A stretch of DNA of 64,000 bases from Pseudomonas sp. LS.1a (GTDB lineage Bacteria; Pseudomonadota; Gammaproteobacteria; Pseudomonadales; Pseudomonadaceae): the NCBI RefSeq assembly GCF_022533585.1, contig NZ_CP092827.1, positions 1,032,001 through 1,096,000 of the forward strand. Reading direction: 5' to 3'. Position numbers and translations under genes: made by a program. The notes under the pieces are model-generated. The model ran no database searches. It saw nothing but the letters and a program-made list of their open reading frames with translations, and had not been told where the DNA came from. Below, piece by piece: positions 44,095 to 52,554 of this stretch. Every line of letters begins with the position of its first letter. Position 1 is the first letter of the stretch.

Positions 44095-44463
44095 TTACTC
44101 CAGATGCTCAGGCTTGATCGGGTCGCCCGACTTCACATCCAGCTTTTCGCGAATGTCCGCGAACATATGGTCATAAAGCTTGTGCGGCGAACTCAGGTTC
44201 TCGAATTTCTTCGGTGGCGTCAGGTACGACTGCGCCTTGCGGGTCAGCAGCATGAGGAAGCTGGGCAACACCTGATCCTTGGCCAGGAAGAACTTTTCTT
44301 CGACTGGCTTGCCTTCGATGCTGCCATGCATCTTGAACTGGATACCTCTGCCTTCCTTGGGATCCGACGCGGCTTCGTATTCGATGTTCAGGTCATAGCT
44401 GTGGTCGTTCTTGTTCAGCGCGGTGCGCTCGATGTGTACATGACCGGGCTGGTACTGGGCCAT
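44095..44463 (-). CDS. DUF5064 family protein
   Basis: 122-residue soluble protein starting MAQYQPGHVHIERTALNKNDHSYDL; the gene begins about 57 bp downstream of the arcC stop. I recognise it as the small conserved protein that follows arcC in P. putida (DUF5064). No signal peptide, membrane segment or catalytic motif is visible. It is possibly read from the arc transcript, which would tie it to low-oxygen or arginine growth; that is inference. Confidence 0.7.
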   Translation of the reverse strand: MAQYQPGHVHIERTALNKNDHSYDLNIEYEAASDPKEGRGIQFKMHGSIEGKPVEEKFFLAKDQVLPSFLMLLTRKAQSYLTPPKKFENLSSPHKLYDHMFADIREKLDVKSGDPIKPEHLE

Positions 44464-44519
44464 GGCAAGCTCCTTTGGAAGGTCGAAAATGGCGGGCGCC
44501 TGGCGCCCGCCCACTGCAT

Positions 44520-45449
44520 TCAACGGTAGCTGATCCCCGGCTTCGCGGTGGAAACGCGTGTGCCGGCGGTGCCTTTGACGATGTCTTCGATGTTCTCCAG
44601 CGAACTGATGACAGCCACTTTGCCGGTGTTGCGGGCAAAGTCGCAGGCGGCCTGCACCTTCGGCCCCATGGAGCCGGCGGCGAAGCCGAGGCGTTCGAGT
44701 TCGTCGGGGTGTGCCTGGGCGATGGCTTTCTGCGTGGGTTTGCCCCAGTCAATGTAGGCCGCATCGACGTCGGTGGCGATTATCAGAAGGTCGGCGTCCA
44801 GTTGCTCCGCCAGCAGGGCCGAGCACAGGTCCTTGTCGATCACCGCCTCGATGCCCTTGAGCTTGCGGTTCTCATCATACATGGTGGGGATACCGCCGCC
44901 GCCGGCGCAGATCACGATGCTGCTCTTTTCCAGCAGCCACTTGATCGGGCGGATCTCGAAGATGCGCTTGGGTTTCGGGCTGGCCACCACGCGGCGGTAC
45001 TTGTCGCCGTCGGGCTTGACCACCCAACCCTTTTCCTTGGCCAGGCGCTCGGCTTCTTCCTTGCCGTAGACCGGGCCGATGAACTTGGTCGGGTCCTTGA
45101 AGGCAGGGTCGTTGGCGTCCACTTCGACCTGGGTCAGCAGGGTGGCGAACGGCACTTCAAAGGCCAGCAGGTTGCCCAGTTCCTGTTCGATCATGTAGCC
45201 GATCATGCCCTCGGTCTCGGCACCCAGCACGTCCAGCGGGTAGGCCTCGTCGGGCTTGTAGGACAGGCCCTGCAGCGATAGCAGGCCAACCTGCGGGCCG
45301 TTGCCGTGGGCGATGACCAGCTCGTTGCCTGGGTGGATCTTGGCGATCTGTTCGGTGGCGGTGCGGATATTGGCGCGCTGGTTGTCAGCGGTCATGGGCT
45401 CGCCGCGACGCAGCAGGGCGTTGCCGCCCAATGCAACAACGATACGCAT
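44520..45449 (-). CDS. arcC: Carbamate kinase
   Basis: 309-residue kinase that uses carbamoyl phosphate to make ATP from ADP, the last step of the arginine deiminase pathway. N-terminal [19 protein letters not shown] (GGNAL motif), later [13 protein letters not shown] and [17 protein letters not shown]. Separated from arcB by a REP pair. Fourth gene of arcDABC. Confidence 0.96.
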   Translation of the reverse strand: MRIVVALGGNALLRRGEPMTADNQRANIRTATEQIAKIHPGNELVIAHGNGPQVGLLSLQGLSYKPDEAYPLDVLGAETEGMIGYMIEQELGNLLAFEVPFATLLTQVEVDANDPAFKDPTKFIGPVYGKEEAERLAKEKGWVVKPDGDKYRRVVASPKPKRIFEIRPIKWLLEKSSIVICAGGGGIPTMYDENRKLKGIEAVIDKDLCSALLAEQLDADLLIIATDVDAAYIDWGKPTQKAIAQAHPDELERLGFAAGSMGPKVQAACDFARNTGKVAVISSLENIEDIVKGTAGTRVSTAKPGISYR

Positions 45450-45507
45450 GGGGAATGTCCTTTAACGAAAAGAAGGGAGCGCTGCGCTCGACCGGTATCG
45501 CCGCCCC

Positions 45508-45599
45508 TTGTGGGAGCGGGTTTACCCGCGAATGCGTCAGCCCATGCAACGCGGCTGGTGCTACTGACGCATTCGCGGGTAAACCCGCTCCCACAGGGA
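45508..45599. repeat. Inverted REP pair inside the arc operon (arcB/arcC gap)
   Basis: Two REP copies with core GCGGGTTTACCCGC face each other; their inner arms GAATGCGTCAG/CTGACGCATTC also pair, making one long hairpin. It sits in the transcript between arcB and arcC. Confidence 0.85.
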
Positions 45600-45629
45600 T
45601 CCGGGTTGCCCGGCTTGCCGAGTCAGCCT

Positions 45630-46640
45630 TTACAGGTCAGCCAGGGTCGACACCAGGATCGCCTTGATCGTGTGCATGCGGTTTTCCGCCTGCTCGAAGG
45701 CGATGCAGGCCGGCGACTCGAACACGTCGTCGGTCACTTCGATACCGTTGGCCAGGTCCGGGTACTGTTCGGCGATCTGCTTGCCTACCTTGGTTTCGGA
45801 GTTGTGGAACGCCGGCAGGCAGTGCATGAACTTGGTCCGTGGGTTACCGGTGGACTTCATCAGCTGCGCATTCACCTGATACGGCTTGAGCAGCTTGATG
45901 CGCTCACCCCAGGCTTCGATCGGCTCACCCATCGATACCCACACGTCGGTGTGCACGAAGTCCACGCCCTTGACCGCGGCAAGCGGGTCTTCGGTGAGGG
46001 TGATGCGCGCGCCGCTTTCTTCCGCGTATTTCTTGCAGCGTTCGACCAGGTCGTCATGCGGCCACAGCGCCTTGGGCGCGGCGATGCGCACATCCATGCC
46101 GAGCTTGGCGCCGATCAGCAGCAGCGAGTTGCCCATGTTGTTGCGGGCGTCGCCCAGGTAGGCGTAGCTGATGTCGTGCAGCGGCTTGTCGCTGTGTTCA
46201 CGCATGGTCAGCACGTCGGCGATCATCTGGGTGGGGTGGTATTCGTCGGTCAGGCCGTTGAACACCGGTACGCCGGCGAACTTGGCCAGCTCTTCGACGA
46301 TTTCCTGCTTGAAGCCACGGTACTCGATGGCGTCGTACATGCGCCCGAGCACGCGGGCGGTGTCCTTCATGCTTTCCTTGTGGCCGATCTGCGAGGAGGT
46401 CGGGTCGATGTAGGTGACATTGGCGCCCTGGTCATAGGCGGCCACTTCGAAGGCGCAGCGGGTACGGGTAGAGGTTTTTTCGAAGATCAGCGCGATGTTG
46501 TTGCCCTTCAGGTGCTGCTGCTCGGTACCGGTGTACTTGGCGCGCTTGAGGTCGCGGGACAGGTCCAGCAGGTAGCGCAGCTCGCGGGTGCTGTGGTGTT
46601 CCAGGCTGAGCAGGTTGCGGTTGTGAATATTGAACGCCAT
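45630..46640 (-). CDS. arcB: Ornithine carbamoyltransferase, catabolic
   Basis: 336-residue enzyme that phosphorolyses citrulline to ornithine and carbamoyl phosphate. The carbamoyl-phosphate site STRTR is at residues 57-61 and the ornithine site HCLPAF near 272. Start [17 protein letters not shown]; the frame extends ten codons upstream without family similarity. Position between arcA and arcC marks it as catabolic rather than the biosynthetic ArgF. Confidence 0.96.
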   Translation of the reverse strand: MAFNIHNRNLLSLEHHSTRELRYLLDLSRDLKRAKYTGTEQQHLKGNNIALIFEKTSTRTRCAFEVAAYDQGANVTYIDPTSSQIGHKESMKDTARVLGRMYDAIEYRGFKQEIVEELAKFAGVPVFNGLTDEYHPTQMIADVLTMREHSDKPLHDISYAYLGDARNNMGNSLLLIGAKLGMDVRIAAPKALWPHDDLVERCKKYAEESGARITLTEDPLAAVKGVDFVHTDVWVSMGEPIEAWGERIKLLKPYQVNAQLMKSTGNPRTKFMHCLPAFHNSETKVGKQIAEQYPDLANGIEVTDDVFESPACIAFEQAENRMHTIKAILVSTLADL

Positions 46641-46709
46641 GACTTTTCTCCTTGAGTTTGGTGAACACACCGGCCGCCGCTTTGTGAGGGCGGCCGGGGG
46701 TAATGGGCG

Positions 46710-47963
46710 TTAGTAGTCGATCGGGTCGCGCACGATCGGGCAGGTCATGCAGTGGCCGCCGCCCCGGCCCCGGCCCAGTTCGCCGGCGCTGATGGTGATG
46801 ACCTCGATACCGGCCTTGCGCAGCAGGGTGTTGGTGTAGGTGTTGCGGTCGTAGCCAATGACCACGCCCGGCTCGATGGCCACCACGTTGTTGCCGTCAT
46901 CCCACTGTTCGCGCTCGGCGGCGAAGCTGTTGCCACCGGTCTCGACCACGCGCAGCTTGACCCCCAGCTGCTCGCCTACCACTTCGATGAACGACTTGTT
47001 GATGCGGCGCACGTCCATGCCGTAAGGCTTGCTTTCGTCCGGACGGATGATGAACGGCACGATCTCTTTGACCACTTCCGGGAAGACCGTGACCAGGTCG
47101 CGGTCGCAGAAGCTGAACACGGTATCCAGATGCATGGCGGCGCGCGATTTCGGCAGGCCGGCGACGATCACTTCCTTGACGGCGCCCTTGGCGAACAGGT
47201 TCTGCGCAAGTTGGCCGATAGCCTGACGCGAGGTGCGTTCGCCCATGCCGATCAGCACGATGCCCTTGCCGATCGGCATGACATCGCCGCCCTCGAGGGT
47301 GGACTGGCCATGTTCCTTGTCCGGGTCGCCATACCACACCTGGAAGTCGGCGTTGGTGAACTGTGGGTGGAACTTGTAGATGGCGGTGGTCAGCAGGGTT
47401 TCCTGGCGTCGCGCCGGCCAGTACATCGGGTTGAGCGTGACGCCGCCGTAGATCCAGCAGGTGGTGTCGCGGGTGAACTGGGTGTTGGGCAGCGGTGGCA
47501 GGATGAAGCTGGAGTGGCCCAGGTAGTCGTTGTACATCTTGACCACCTCGGCGCCTTCGCTCTGTGGCAGGTCCTGCCCGGCGACGCCGCCGATCAGGAA
47601 CTCGGCCAGGTGGCGCGGCTCAAGGCCTTCGAGCCAGCTGCGTACTTCGTTGGTCAGGCCGACACCGACGGTGTCGGAGGTGATCTTGCGATCGAGGATC
47701 CACTTCAGTGCCTCGGGTTGCTGGACGATGTCGGTCAGCAGGTTGTGCATCTCCAGCACATCCACGCCGCGCTCGCGCATCTTGGTGACAAAGTCGAAAT
47801 GGTCACGCTTGGCCTGGTCGACCCAGATCACATCGTCGAACAGCAGCTCGTCACAGTTGCTTGGCGTCAGGCGCTTGTGCGCCAGGCCCGGCGAGCAAAC
47901 CATCACTTTGCGCAGTTTGCCGGCTTCGGAGTGGACACCGTACTTCTGTTTTTCAGCGGACAT
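46710..47963 (-). CDS. arcA: Arginine deiminase
   Basis: 417-residue enzyme converting arginine to citrulline and ammonia. The catalytic Cys is C405 in [17 protein letters not shown] at the C-terminus; FTRDTTCWI and [12 protein letters not shown] carry the other active-site Asp/His/Glu residues. Between arcD and arcB, 69 bp before arcB. Confidence 0.97.
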   Translation of the reverse strand: MSAEKQKYGVHSEAGKLRKVMVCSPGLAHKRLTPSNCDELLFDDVIWVDQAKRDHFDFVTKMRERGVDVLEMHNLLTDIVQQPEALKWILDRKITSDTVGVGLTNEVRSWLEGLEPRHLAEFLIGGVAGQDLPQSEGAEVVKMYNDYLGHSSFILPPLPNTQFTRDTTCWIYGGVTLNPMYWPARRQETLLTTAIYKFHPQFTNADFQVWYGDPDKEHGQSTLEGGDVMPIGKGIVLIGMGERTSRQAIGQLAQNLFAKGAVKEVIVAGLPKSRAAMHLDTVFSFCDRDLVTVFPEVVKEIVPFIIRPDESKPYGMDVRRINKSFIEVVGEQLGVKLRVVETGGNSFAAEREQWDDGNNVVAIEPGVVIGYDRNTYTNTLLRKAGIEVITISAGELGRGRGGGHCMTCPIVRDPIDY

Positions 47964-47996
47964 GGTTTCATTCCTCCAGTTGAACGAAGACGTGGG

Positions 47997-49424
47997 TCAA
48001 AGGGTCAGGAAGCCGTCGTACAGGCCAAAGGCTGCCACCAGGGCGCCGATGACCACGGCTGCGAAGATCAGTTTTTCCACGTTGGTGAAGACAGGTTGGC
48101 CAACCTCACGCTTGGCCTTGGCGAACAGGATCGCGCCAGGTGCGTAGAGCAGGGCCGAGAGCAGCAGGTATTTCACGCCGCCGGCGTACAGCAGCCAGAT
48201 GGCGTACAACAGGGCGATGCCACCGATCACCAGGTCCTTCTGGCGTTCGGCCAGGGCCTGTTCGTAGGTTTCGCTACGCACTGCCAGCAGCACGGCATAG
48301 GCTGCCGACCACAGGTAGGGCACCAGGATCATCGACGAGGCCAGGTAGATCAGGCTGGTATAGGTACCGGCGGAAAACAGCGTGATCACCAGGAAGATCT
48401 GCACCATGGCGTTGGTCAGCCACAGGGCGTTGGCCGGTACCTGGTTGGCGTTCTCGCGGCGCAGGAACTCCGGCATGGTGTGGTCCTTGGCGGCGGCGAA
48501 CATGATCTCGGCGCACAGCAGCACCCACGACAGCAGTGCCCCGAGCAGCGAGATGATCAGGCCGACGCTGATCAGCACCGCGCCCCAGTGGCCGACCACA
48601 TGCTCCAGCACGGCTGCCATCGACGGGTTCTGCAGCTTGGCCAGTTCCGGTTGGGTCATGATCCCCAGCGACAGCACGTTGACCAGCACCAGGAACAGCA
48701 GCACGGTGACGAAGCCGATGACCGTGGCCTTGCCCACGTCAGAGCGTTTTTCCGCCCGCGACGAGAAGATGCTCGCACCCTCGATGCCGATGAACACCCA
48801 CACGGTGACCAGCATCATGTTGCGCACCTGGTTCATCACGCTGCCAAGCTCTGGCGTGCCAACCCCCCAGATGTCGGCGGTGAAGATGTCGAGCTTGAAG
48901 GCGAACAGGCAGATCAGGGCGAACAGCAGCAGCGGCACCACTTTGGCCACGGTGGTGACCAGGTTGATGAATGCCGCTTCCTTGATGCCGCGCAGCACCA
49001 GGAAGTGCACGGCCCACAGCAGCACCGACGCGCCAATGATGGCGGCCGGGGTGTTGCCTTCGCCGAAGATCGGGAAGAAGTAGCCCAGGGTGCTGAAGAG
49101 CAGCACGAAGTAGCCGACGTTGCCCAGCCAGGCACTGATCCAGTAGCCCCAGGCCGAGGAGAAGCCCATGTAGTCGCCGAAACCGGCCTTGGCGTAGGCA
49201 TACACCCCGCCATCCAGGTCAGGCTTGCGGTTGGCCAGGGTCTGGAACACGAACGCCAGGGTCAGCATGCCGACCGCGGTGATGGCCCAGCCGATCAGTA
49301 CAGCGCCAACCCCAGCGCTGGCAGCCATGTTTTGCGGCAGCGAGAAGATCCCGCCACCAATCATCGAGCCGACGACAAGTGCAACTAGCGCGCCGAGTTT
49401 TAGTTTTCCGGATGAATCAGACAT
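47997..49424 (-). CDS. arcD: Arginine/ornithine antiporter ArcD
   Basis: 475-residue APC-superfamily exchanger with about twelve to thirteen hydrophobic segments, importing arginine and exporting ornithine without energy cost. Characteristic GSMIGGGIFSLPQNMAA near residue 20 and FVFIGIEGASIFSSRAEKRSDVG in the middle. First gene of arcDABC, 33 bp before arcA. A close paralogue is divergent at 49861. Confidence 0.95.
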   Translation of the reverse strand: MSDSSGKLKLGALVALVVGSMIGGGIFSLPQNMAASAGVGAVLIGWAITAVGMLTLAFVFQTLANRKPDLDGGVYAYAKAGFGDYMGFSSAWGYWISAWLGNVGYFVLLFSTLGYFFPIFGEGNTPAAIIGASVLLWAVHFLVLRGIKEAAFINLVTTVAKVVPLLLFALICLFAFKLDIFTADIWGVGTPELGSVMNQVRNMMLVTVWVFIGIEGASIFSSRAEKRSDVGKATVIGFVTVLLFLVLVNVLSLGIMTQPELAKLQNPSMAAVLEHVVGHWGAVLISVGLIISLLGALLSWVLLCAEIMFAAAKDHTMPEFLRRENANQVPANALWLTNAMVQIFLVITLFSAGTYTSLIYLASSMILVPYLWSAAYAVLLAVRSETYEQALAERQKDLVIGGIALLYAIWLLYAGGVKYLLLSALLYAPGAILFAKAKREVGQPVFTNVEKLIFAAVVIGALVAAFGLYDGFLTL

Positions 49425-49484
49425 TTAACAACTCCTGCCAGGAGAAAGTTGACGACAGAGTAAATCCGACGCCGCGGCCATTCG

Positions 49485-49498
49485 CTGACTTGGGTCAG
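49485..49498. promoter_or_regulatory. ANR/FNR-type box upstream of arcD
   Basis: Perfect dyad CTGAC-TTGG-GTCAG, one base per half-site off the ANR consensus TTGAC/T-N4-A/GTCAA. Its centre is about 30 bp upstream of the -10 candidate on the minus strand, near the -41.5 spacing of class II FNR-type activation. arcDABC is a classical ANR target induced by oxygen limitation. Confidence 0.65.
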
Positions 49499-49615
49499 TT
49501 CATGGCGACGTGAAGTAGGAAAATTCCTTCACGAAGCTCCTGGAGAGTGCCGACAACTTCTGCTGCAGGCCTTGCACGCTGGCACCTCCATGTCCTTCTA
49601 GAGCAAACGCTCTGT

Positions 49616-49816
49616 TCAGCCTGCGATGCTTGAAGCTAGCCGCTTTTGCCGCTTTCGCAAATTTTTCACAAGAATTTCGAGTTTTATCAGGTTCTTTTCT
49701 AGTTGCTCGGGAGCTGCTAGTTTTTTGTCAAAGGGTGGCATAGACAAAGCAGTTATTAGTGCTATAGCTTCATCGATCAGGATCCTTATAAGTAACATCG
49801 TGTATATGGCCCGCAT
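49616..49816 (-). CDS. Doubtful small protein in the AT-rich arcD/arcD2 gap
   Basis: 66-codon open frame reading MRAIYTMLLIRILIDEAIAL, then a Lys/Leu-rich helix (EQLEKNLIKLEILVKNLRKRQKRL). It has a hydrophobic first third and a basic amphipathic remainder. I recognise no family. Low GC and no clear Shine-Dalgarno make it uncertain; a decayed gene or chance frame is as likely. Confidence 0.25.
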   Translation of the reverse strand: MRAIYTMLLIRILIDEAIALITALSMPPFDKKLAAPEQLEKNLIKLEILVKNLRKRQKRLASSIAG

Positions 49817-49860
49817 GGCTGTTTCAAACCCATGACAGCGCGCAAAAAAAAGGAAGGCTC

Positions 49861-51288
49861 ATGAGCGAACCGGGACAGAAGCTGCGCCTGGGGGCGCTGA
49901 TCGCGTTGGTGGTCGGCTCGATGATTGGTGGCGGGATCTTCTCGCTGCCGCAGAACATGGCGGCGCGTGCCGATGTGGGGGCGGTGCTGATCGGCTGGAG
50001 TATCACCGCGGTCGGCATGCTGGCCCTGGCCTTCGTGTTCCAGACCCTGGCCAACCGCAAGCCGGAGCTGGATTCGGGGGTGTATGCCTACGCCAAGGCC
50101 GGCTTTGGCGAGTACATGGGGTTTTCTTCGGCCTGGGGCTACTGGATCAGTGCCTGGCTGGGCAACGTCGGCTACTTCGTGCTGTTGTTCAGTACCTTGG
50201 GCTTCTACTTCCCGGTGTTCGGCGAAGGCAACACGCCAATCGCCATCGGCTGCGCCTCGCTGTTGTTGTGGGCGGTGCATTTCCTGGTGCTGCGCGGCAT
50301 CAAGGAAGCGGCATTCATCAACCAGGTGACCACCGTGGCCAAGGTGGTGCCGTTACTGATTTTCGTGGTGATAGCGGCATTCGCCTTCCGCGCCGATATC
50401 TTCACCCGTGACATCTGGGGCCTGAGCAACCCGCAGTTCGGCAGCGTGATGAACCAGGTGCGCAACATGATGCTGGTGACCGTGTTCGTGTTCATCGGCA
50501 TCGAGGGCGCCAGCGTGTATTCCGGGCGCGCCCAGCGCCGTTCGGATGTGGGCAAGGCCACAGTGATCGGTTTCCTGGGGGTGTTGGCGCTGCTGGTTCT
50601 GGTCAACGTGCTGTCGCTGGGAGTGATGACCCAGCCGGAGCTGGCCGGGCTGCAGAACCCGTCGCTGGCCTCGGTGCTGGAGCATATCGTCGGGCCCTGG
50701 GGTGCCTTGCTGATCAGTATCGGCCTGGCGGTTTCGCTGCTCGGCGCGCTGCTGTCGTGGGCGCTGCTGTGCGCCGAGATCCTCTTCGCCACGGCGCGGG
50801 ACAAGACCATGCCGCGCTTCCTGGCCAAGGAAAACGCCAACCATGTGCCGGCCAACGCCCTGTGGCTGACCAACTGCATGATCCAGGGTTTCCTGCTGAT
50901 CACGCTGTTTTCCGCCGGTACCTATACCAGCCTGATCTACCTGGCCTCGTCGATGATCCTGGTGCCCTACCTGTGGTCGGCGGCCTATGCCGTGCTGTTG
51001 GCGTTACGTGCAGAAACCTACACCGGGCAGCCGGCCCTGCGCCGCAAGGACCTGCTGGTGGCGCTGGTTGCCCTGGCGTATGCCGTGTGGCTGTTGTACG
51101 CCGGCGGGCTCAAGTACCTGCTGCTGTCGGCGCTGCTGTACGCGCCGGGCGTGATCCTGTTCGCCAGGGCCAAGCATGAGCAGGGAAAAACCTTGTTCAC
51201 CACCTGGGAAAAGCTGATTTTCGCCGCCGTGCTGGCAGGCGCCGCGCTGGCGGCCTATGCCCTGTATTCAGGGCTGCTGAGCTTGTGA
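49861..51288 (+). CDS. Second ArcD-type arginine/ornithine antiporter
   Basis: 475 residues, the same length as the arcD product, and aligning to it without visible gaps: identical GSMIGGGIFSLPQNMAA, FVFQTLANRKP, YAKAGFG, MGFSSAWGYWISAWLGNVGYF and FSAGTYTSLIYLASSMILVPYLWSAAYAVLLA. Differences cluster in loops and at the C-terminus (ALRAETYTGQPALRRKD against AVRSETYEQALAERQKD). Divergent from arcDABC, so not in the same transcript. The substrate may be arginine/ornithine or a related amino acid. Its 3' end overlaps the convergent DUF454 gene by 21 bp. Confidence 0.88.
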   Translation: MSEPGQKLRLGALIALVVGSMIGGGIFSLPQNMAARADVGAVLIGWSITAVGMLALAFVFQTLANRKPELDSGVYAYAKAGFGEYMGFSSAWGYWISAWLGNVGYFVLLFSTLGFYFPVFGEGNTPIAIGCASLLLWAVHFLVLRGIKEAAFINQVTTVAKVVPLLIFVVIAAFAFRADIFTRDIWGLSNPQFGSVMNQVRNMMLVTVFVFIGIEGASVYSGRAQRRSDVGKATVIGFLGVLALLVLVNVLSLGVMTQPELAGLQNPSLASVLEHIVGPWGALLISIGLAVSLLGALLSWALLCAEILFATARDKTMPRFLAKENANHVPANALWLTNCMIQGFLLITLFSAGTYTSLIYLASSMILVPYLWSAAYAVLLALRAETYTGQPALRRKDLLVALVALAYAVWLLYAGGLKYLLLSALLYAPGVILFARAKHEQGKTLFTTWEKLIFAAVLAGAALAAYALYSGLLSL

Positions 51289-51684
51289 CGGGGCAGGGCA
51301 GGGGGCGTGTTCCGGGCGTGACCAGATCCACAGGTTGCCCAGGGTCATGCCGGCGATGGCCAGGAACACCGGCCAGCGGTGTTCCAGGAACGTCAGCATC
51401 AGGCCTGCGCACAGCAGCATGCTGAAGGTTGCGCTGACCTTGGCCCGGCGCTGGATCACCTTGCCATTGCGCCAGTTGTGCAGGATCGGCCCGAACAGCC
51501 GATGGTTCTCCAGCCAGGCAGACAGGCGTGGCGAACTGCGCGTGGCCGCCCAGGCGGCCAGCAGGATGAATTCGGTGGTCGGCAGGCCGGGAATGACGAT
51601 CGCGACCAGGCCCACGCCCAGGCTCACGTAAGCCAGGATCGCATACAGCAGGCGGGCGAGTTTCGAGCGGGCGGGTCGGGTCAT
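51268..51684 (-). CDS. DUF454 (YbaN-type) inner-membrane protein
   Basis: 138-residue protein with two to three hydrophobic segments and the family pattern LGVGLVAIVIPGLPTTEFILLAAWAATRSSPRLSAWLENHRLFGPILHNWRNGKVI. The function is unknown across the family. Overlaps the end of the arcD2 gene. In P. putida it lies beside the heme oxygenase gene, 54 bp away on the same strand, possibly in one transcript. Confidence 0.85.
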   Translation of the reverse strand: MTRPARSKLARLLYAILAYVSLGVGLVAIVIPGLPTTEFILLAAWAATRSSPRLSAWLENHRLFGPILHNWRNGKVIQRRAKVSATFSMLLCAGLMLTFLEHRWPVFLAIAGMTLGNLWIWSRPEHAPCPAPSQAQQP

Positions 51685-51738
51685 GGTCTCACTGCATAAA
51701 GCGGTTCGGCCACCGGTAGGGTGGCCGGGTACGGTGTG

Positions 51739-52332
51739 TCAAACCAGCGCGGCATCTGCAGCATAGGCGTGCTTGAGCAGCTCGGTGAAGCGCTCGAAGG
51801 CAGCGACTGCGCCGCGTTCGGCAGCGGCTTCCTCTTCGGCCGACAGCGCCAATTCATCAAGAATGCGGGTGAACTGCTTCCAGCCTTCGGCACGGCCACC
51901 GGCCGGTTCGCCCAGGTGGCGGGCACCGAAGCTGTCGGACAGTTCCAGGGCCACGGCACGCTTGATCAGAAACGCAGCGCCCAGTTTGGAGCCTTCGGAG
52001 ACGAAGATCCAGCCCATTGCCTCGCCCAGGCTCGGGTTGCGCAGGGCACCCGGCACGGCTGGCGGTACTTCGGTGTCGAGGTCGGCGAGGTCCAGGCGTG
52101 CCTGTTCGGCGCGGCAGCGCTCGGCCAGGTCGGGGATGATGGCGATCAGTTGCGGGTCGTTGTACAGGGCCTGCAACTCGGCCTGGAACAGGTACTGGGC
52201 AACCACGAAGCGGGCGAAGCTTTCACGGCTGTCGAAGGGCGCGTGGGATTTGACCAGGGCATCCAGTTCGGCGTGCGGGGCGTGGGTGATCTGGTTCAGG
52301 CGCTGAGAGCGCAGGGCTGGGCGGTCGGTCAT
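51739..52332 (-). CDS. hemO: Heme oxygenase (HemO/PigA type)
   Basis: 197-residue enzyme cleaving heme to biliverdin, CO and iron. H20 (ITHAPHAELDALV) matches the proximal histidine region of PigA; LRSQRLNQ, FVVAQYLFQAEL, GWIFVSEGSKLGAAFL and FGARHLGEPAGGRAEGWKQF are characteristic. Start MTDRPALRSQ chosen; 12 codons upstream are dispensable. It lies downstream of a heme-type TonB receptor with a REP pair between, so heme uptake and degradation are adjacent. Confidence 0.92.
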   Translation of the reverse strand: MTDRPALRSQRLNQITHAPHAELDALVKSHAPFDSRESFARFVVAQYLFQAELQALYNDPQLIAIIPDLAERCRAEQARLDLADLDTEVPPAVPGALRNPSLGEAMGWIFVSEGSKLGAAFLIKRAVALELSDSFGARHLGEPAGGRAEGWKQFTRILDELALSAEEEAAAERGAVAAFERFTELLKHAYAADAALV

Positions 52333-52422
52333 GGGGCAGTCCTTGAAAAAAGGGGCGTCTGGAAACAAGACGAAACAGCGGGGGCGGGACAGTAAAAAAA
52401 GCCGGTATTTGTGCTGGTAGTG

Positions 52423-52523
52423 ACGGCCTCTTCGCGGGTGAACCCGCTCCCACAGGTATTGCGCAGACCTCGGGCCTGTGATGTCCCTGTGGGAGCGGGT
52501 TTACCCGCGAGGAGGCCGGCACT
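52423..52523. repeat. Inverted REP pair between the heme receptor and heme oxygenase genes
   Basis: GACGGCCTCTTCGCGGGTGA...CCCACAGG faces CCTGTGGGAGCGGGTTTACCC...GAGGCCGGC with about 33 bp between. Both cores are of the GCGGGT type. Confidence 0.85.
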
Positions 52524-52554
52524 GACGAAACAAACCTGTCAGCGATAATCCAGG

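Larger units (their letters stand above)
49425..49860. other. Divergent region between the two arcD genes
   Basis: 436 bp. The arcD side holds an ANR-like box and a -10 candidate GATTTA (49461-49466 on the minus strand). The centre (49600-49810) is much richer in A/T than the rest and contains a weak small open frame (separate entry). The arcD2 side ends in a purine-rich GAAAGG-type ribosome site. No clear ANR box was found facing arcD2. Confidence 0.55.
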
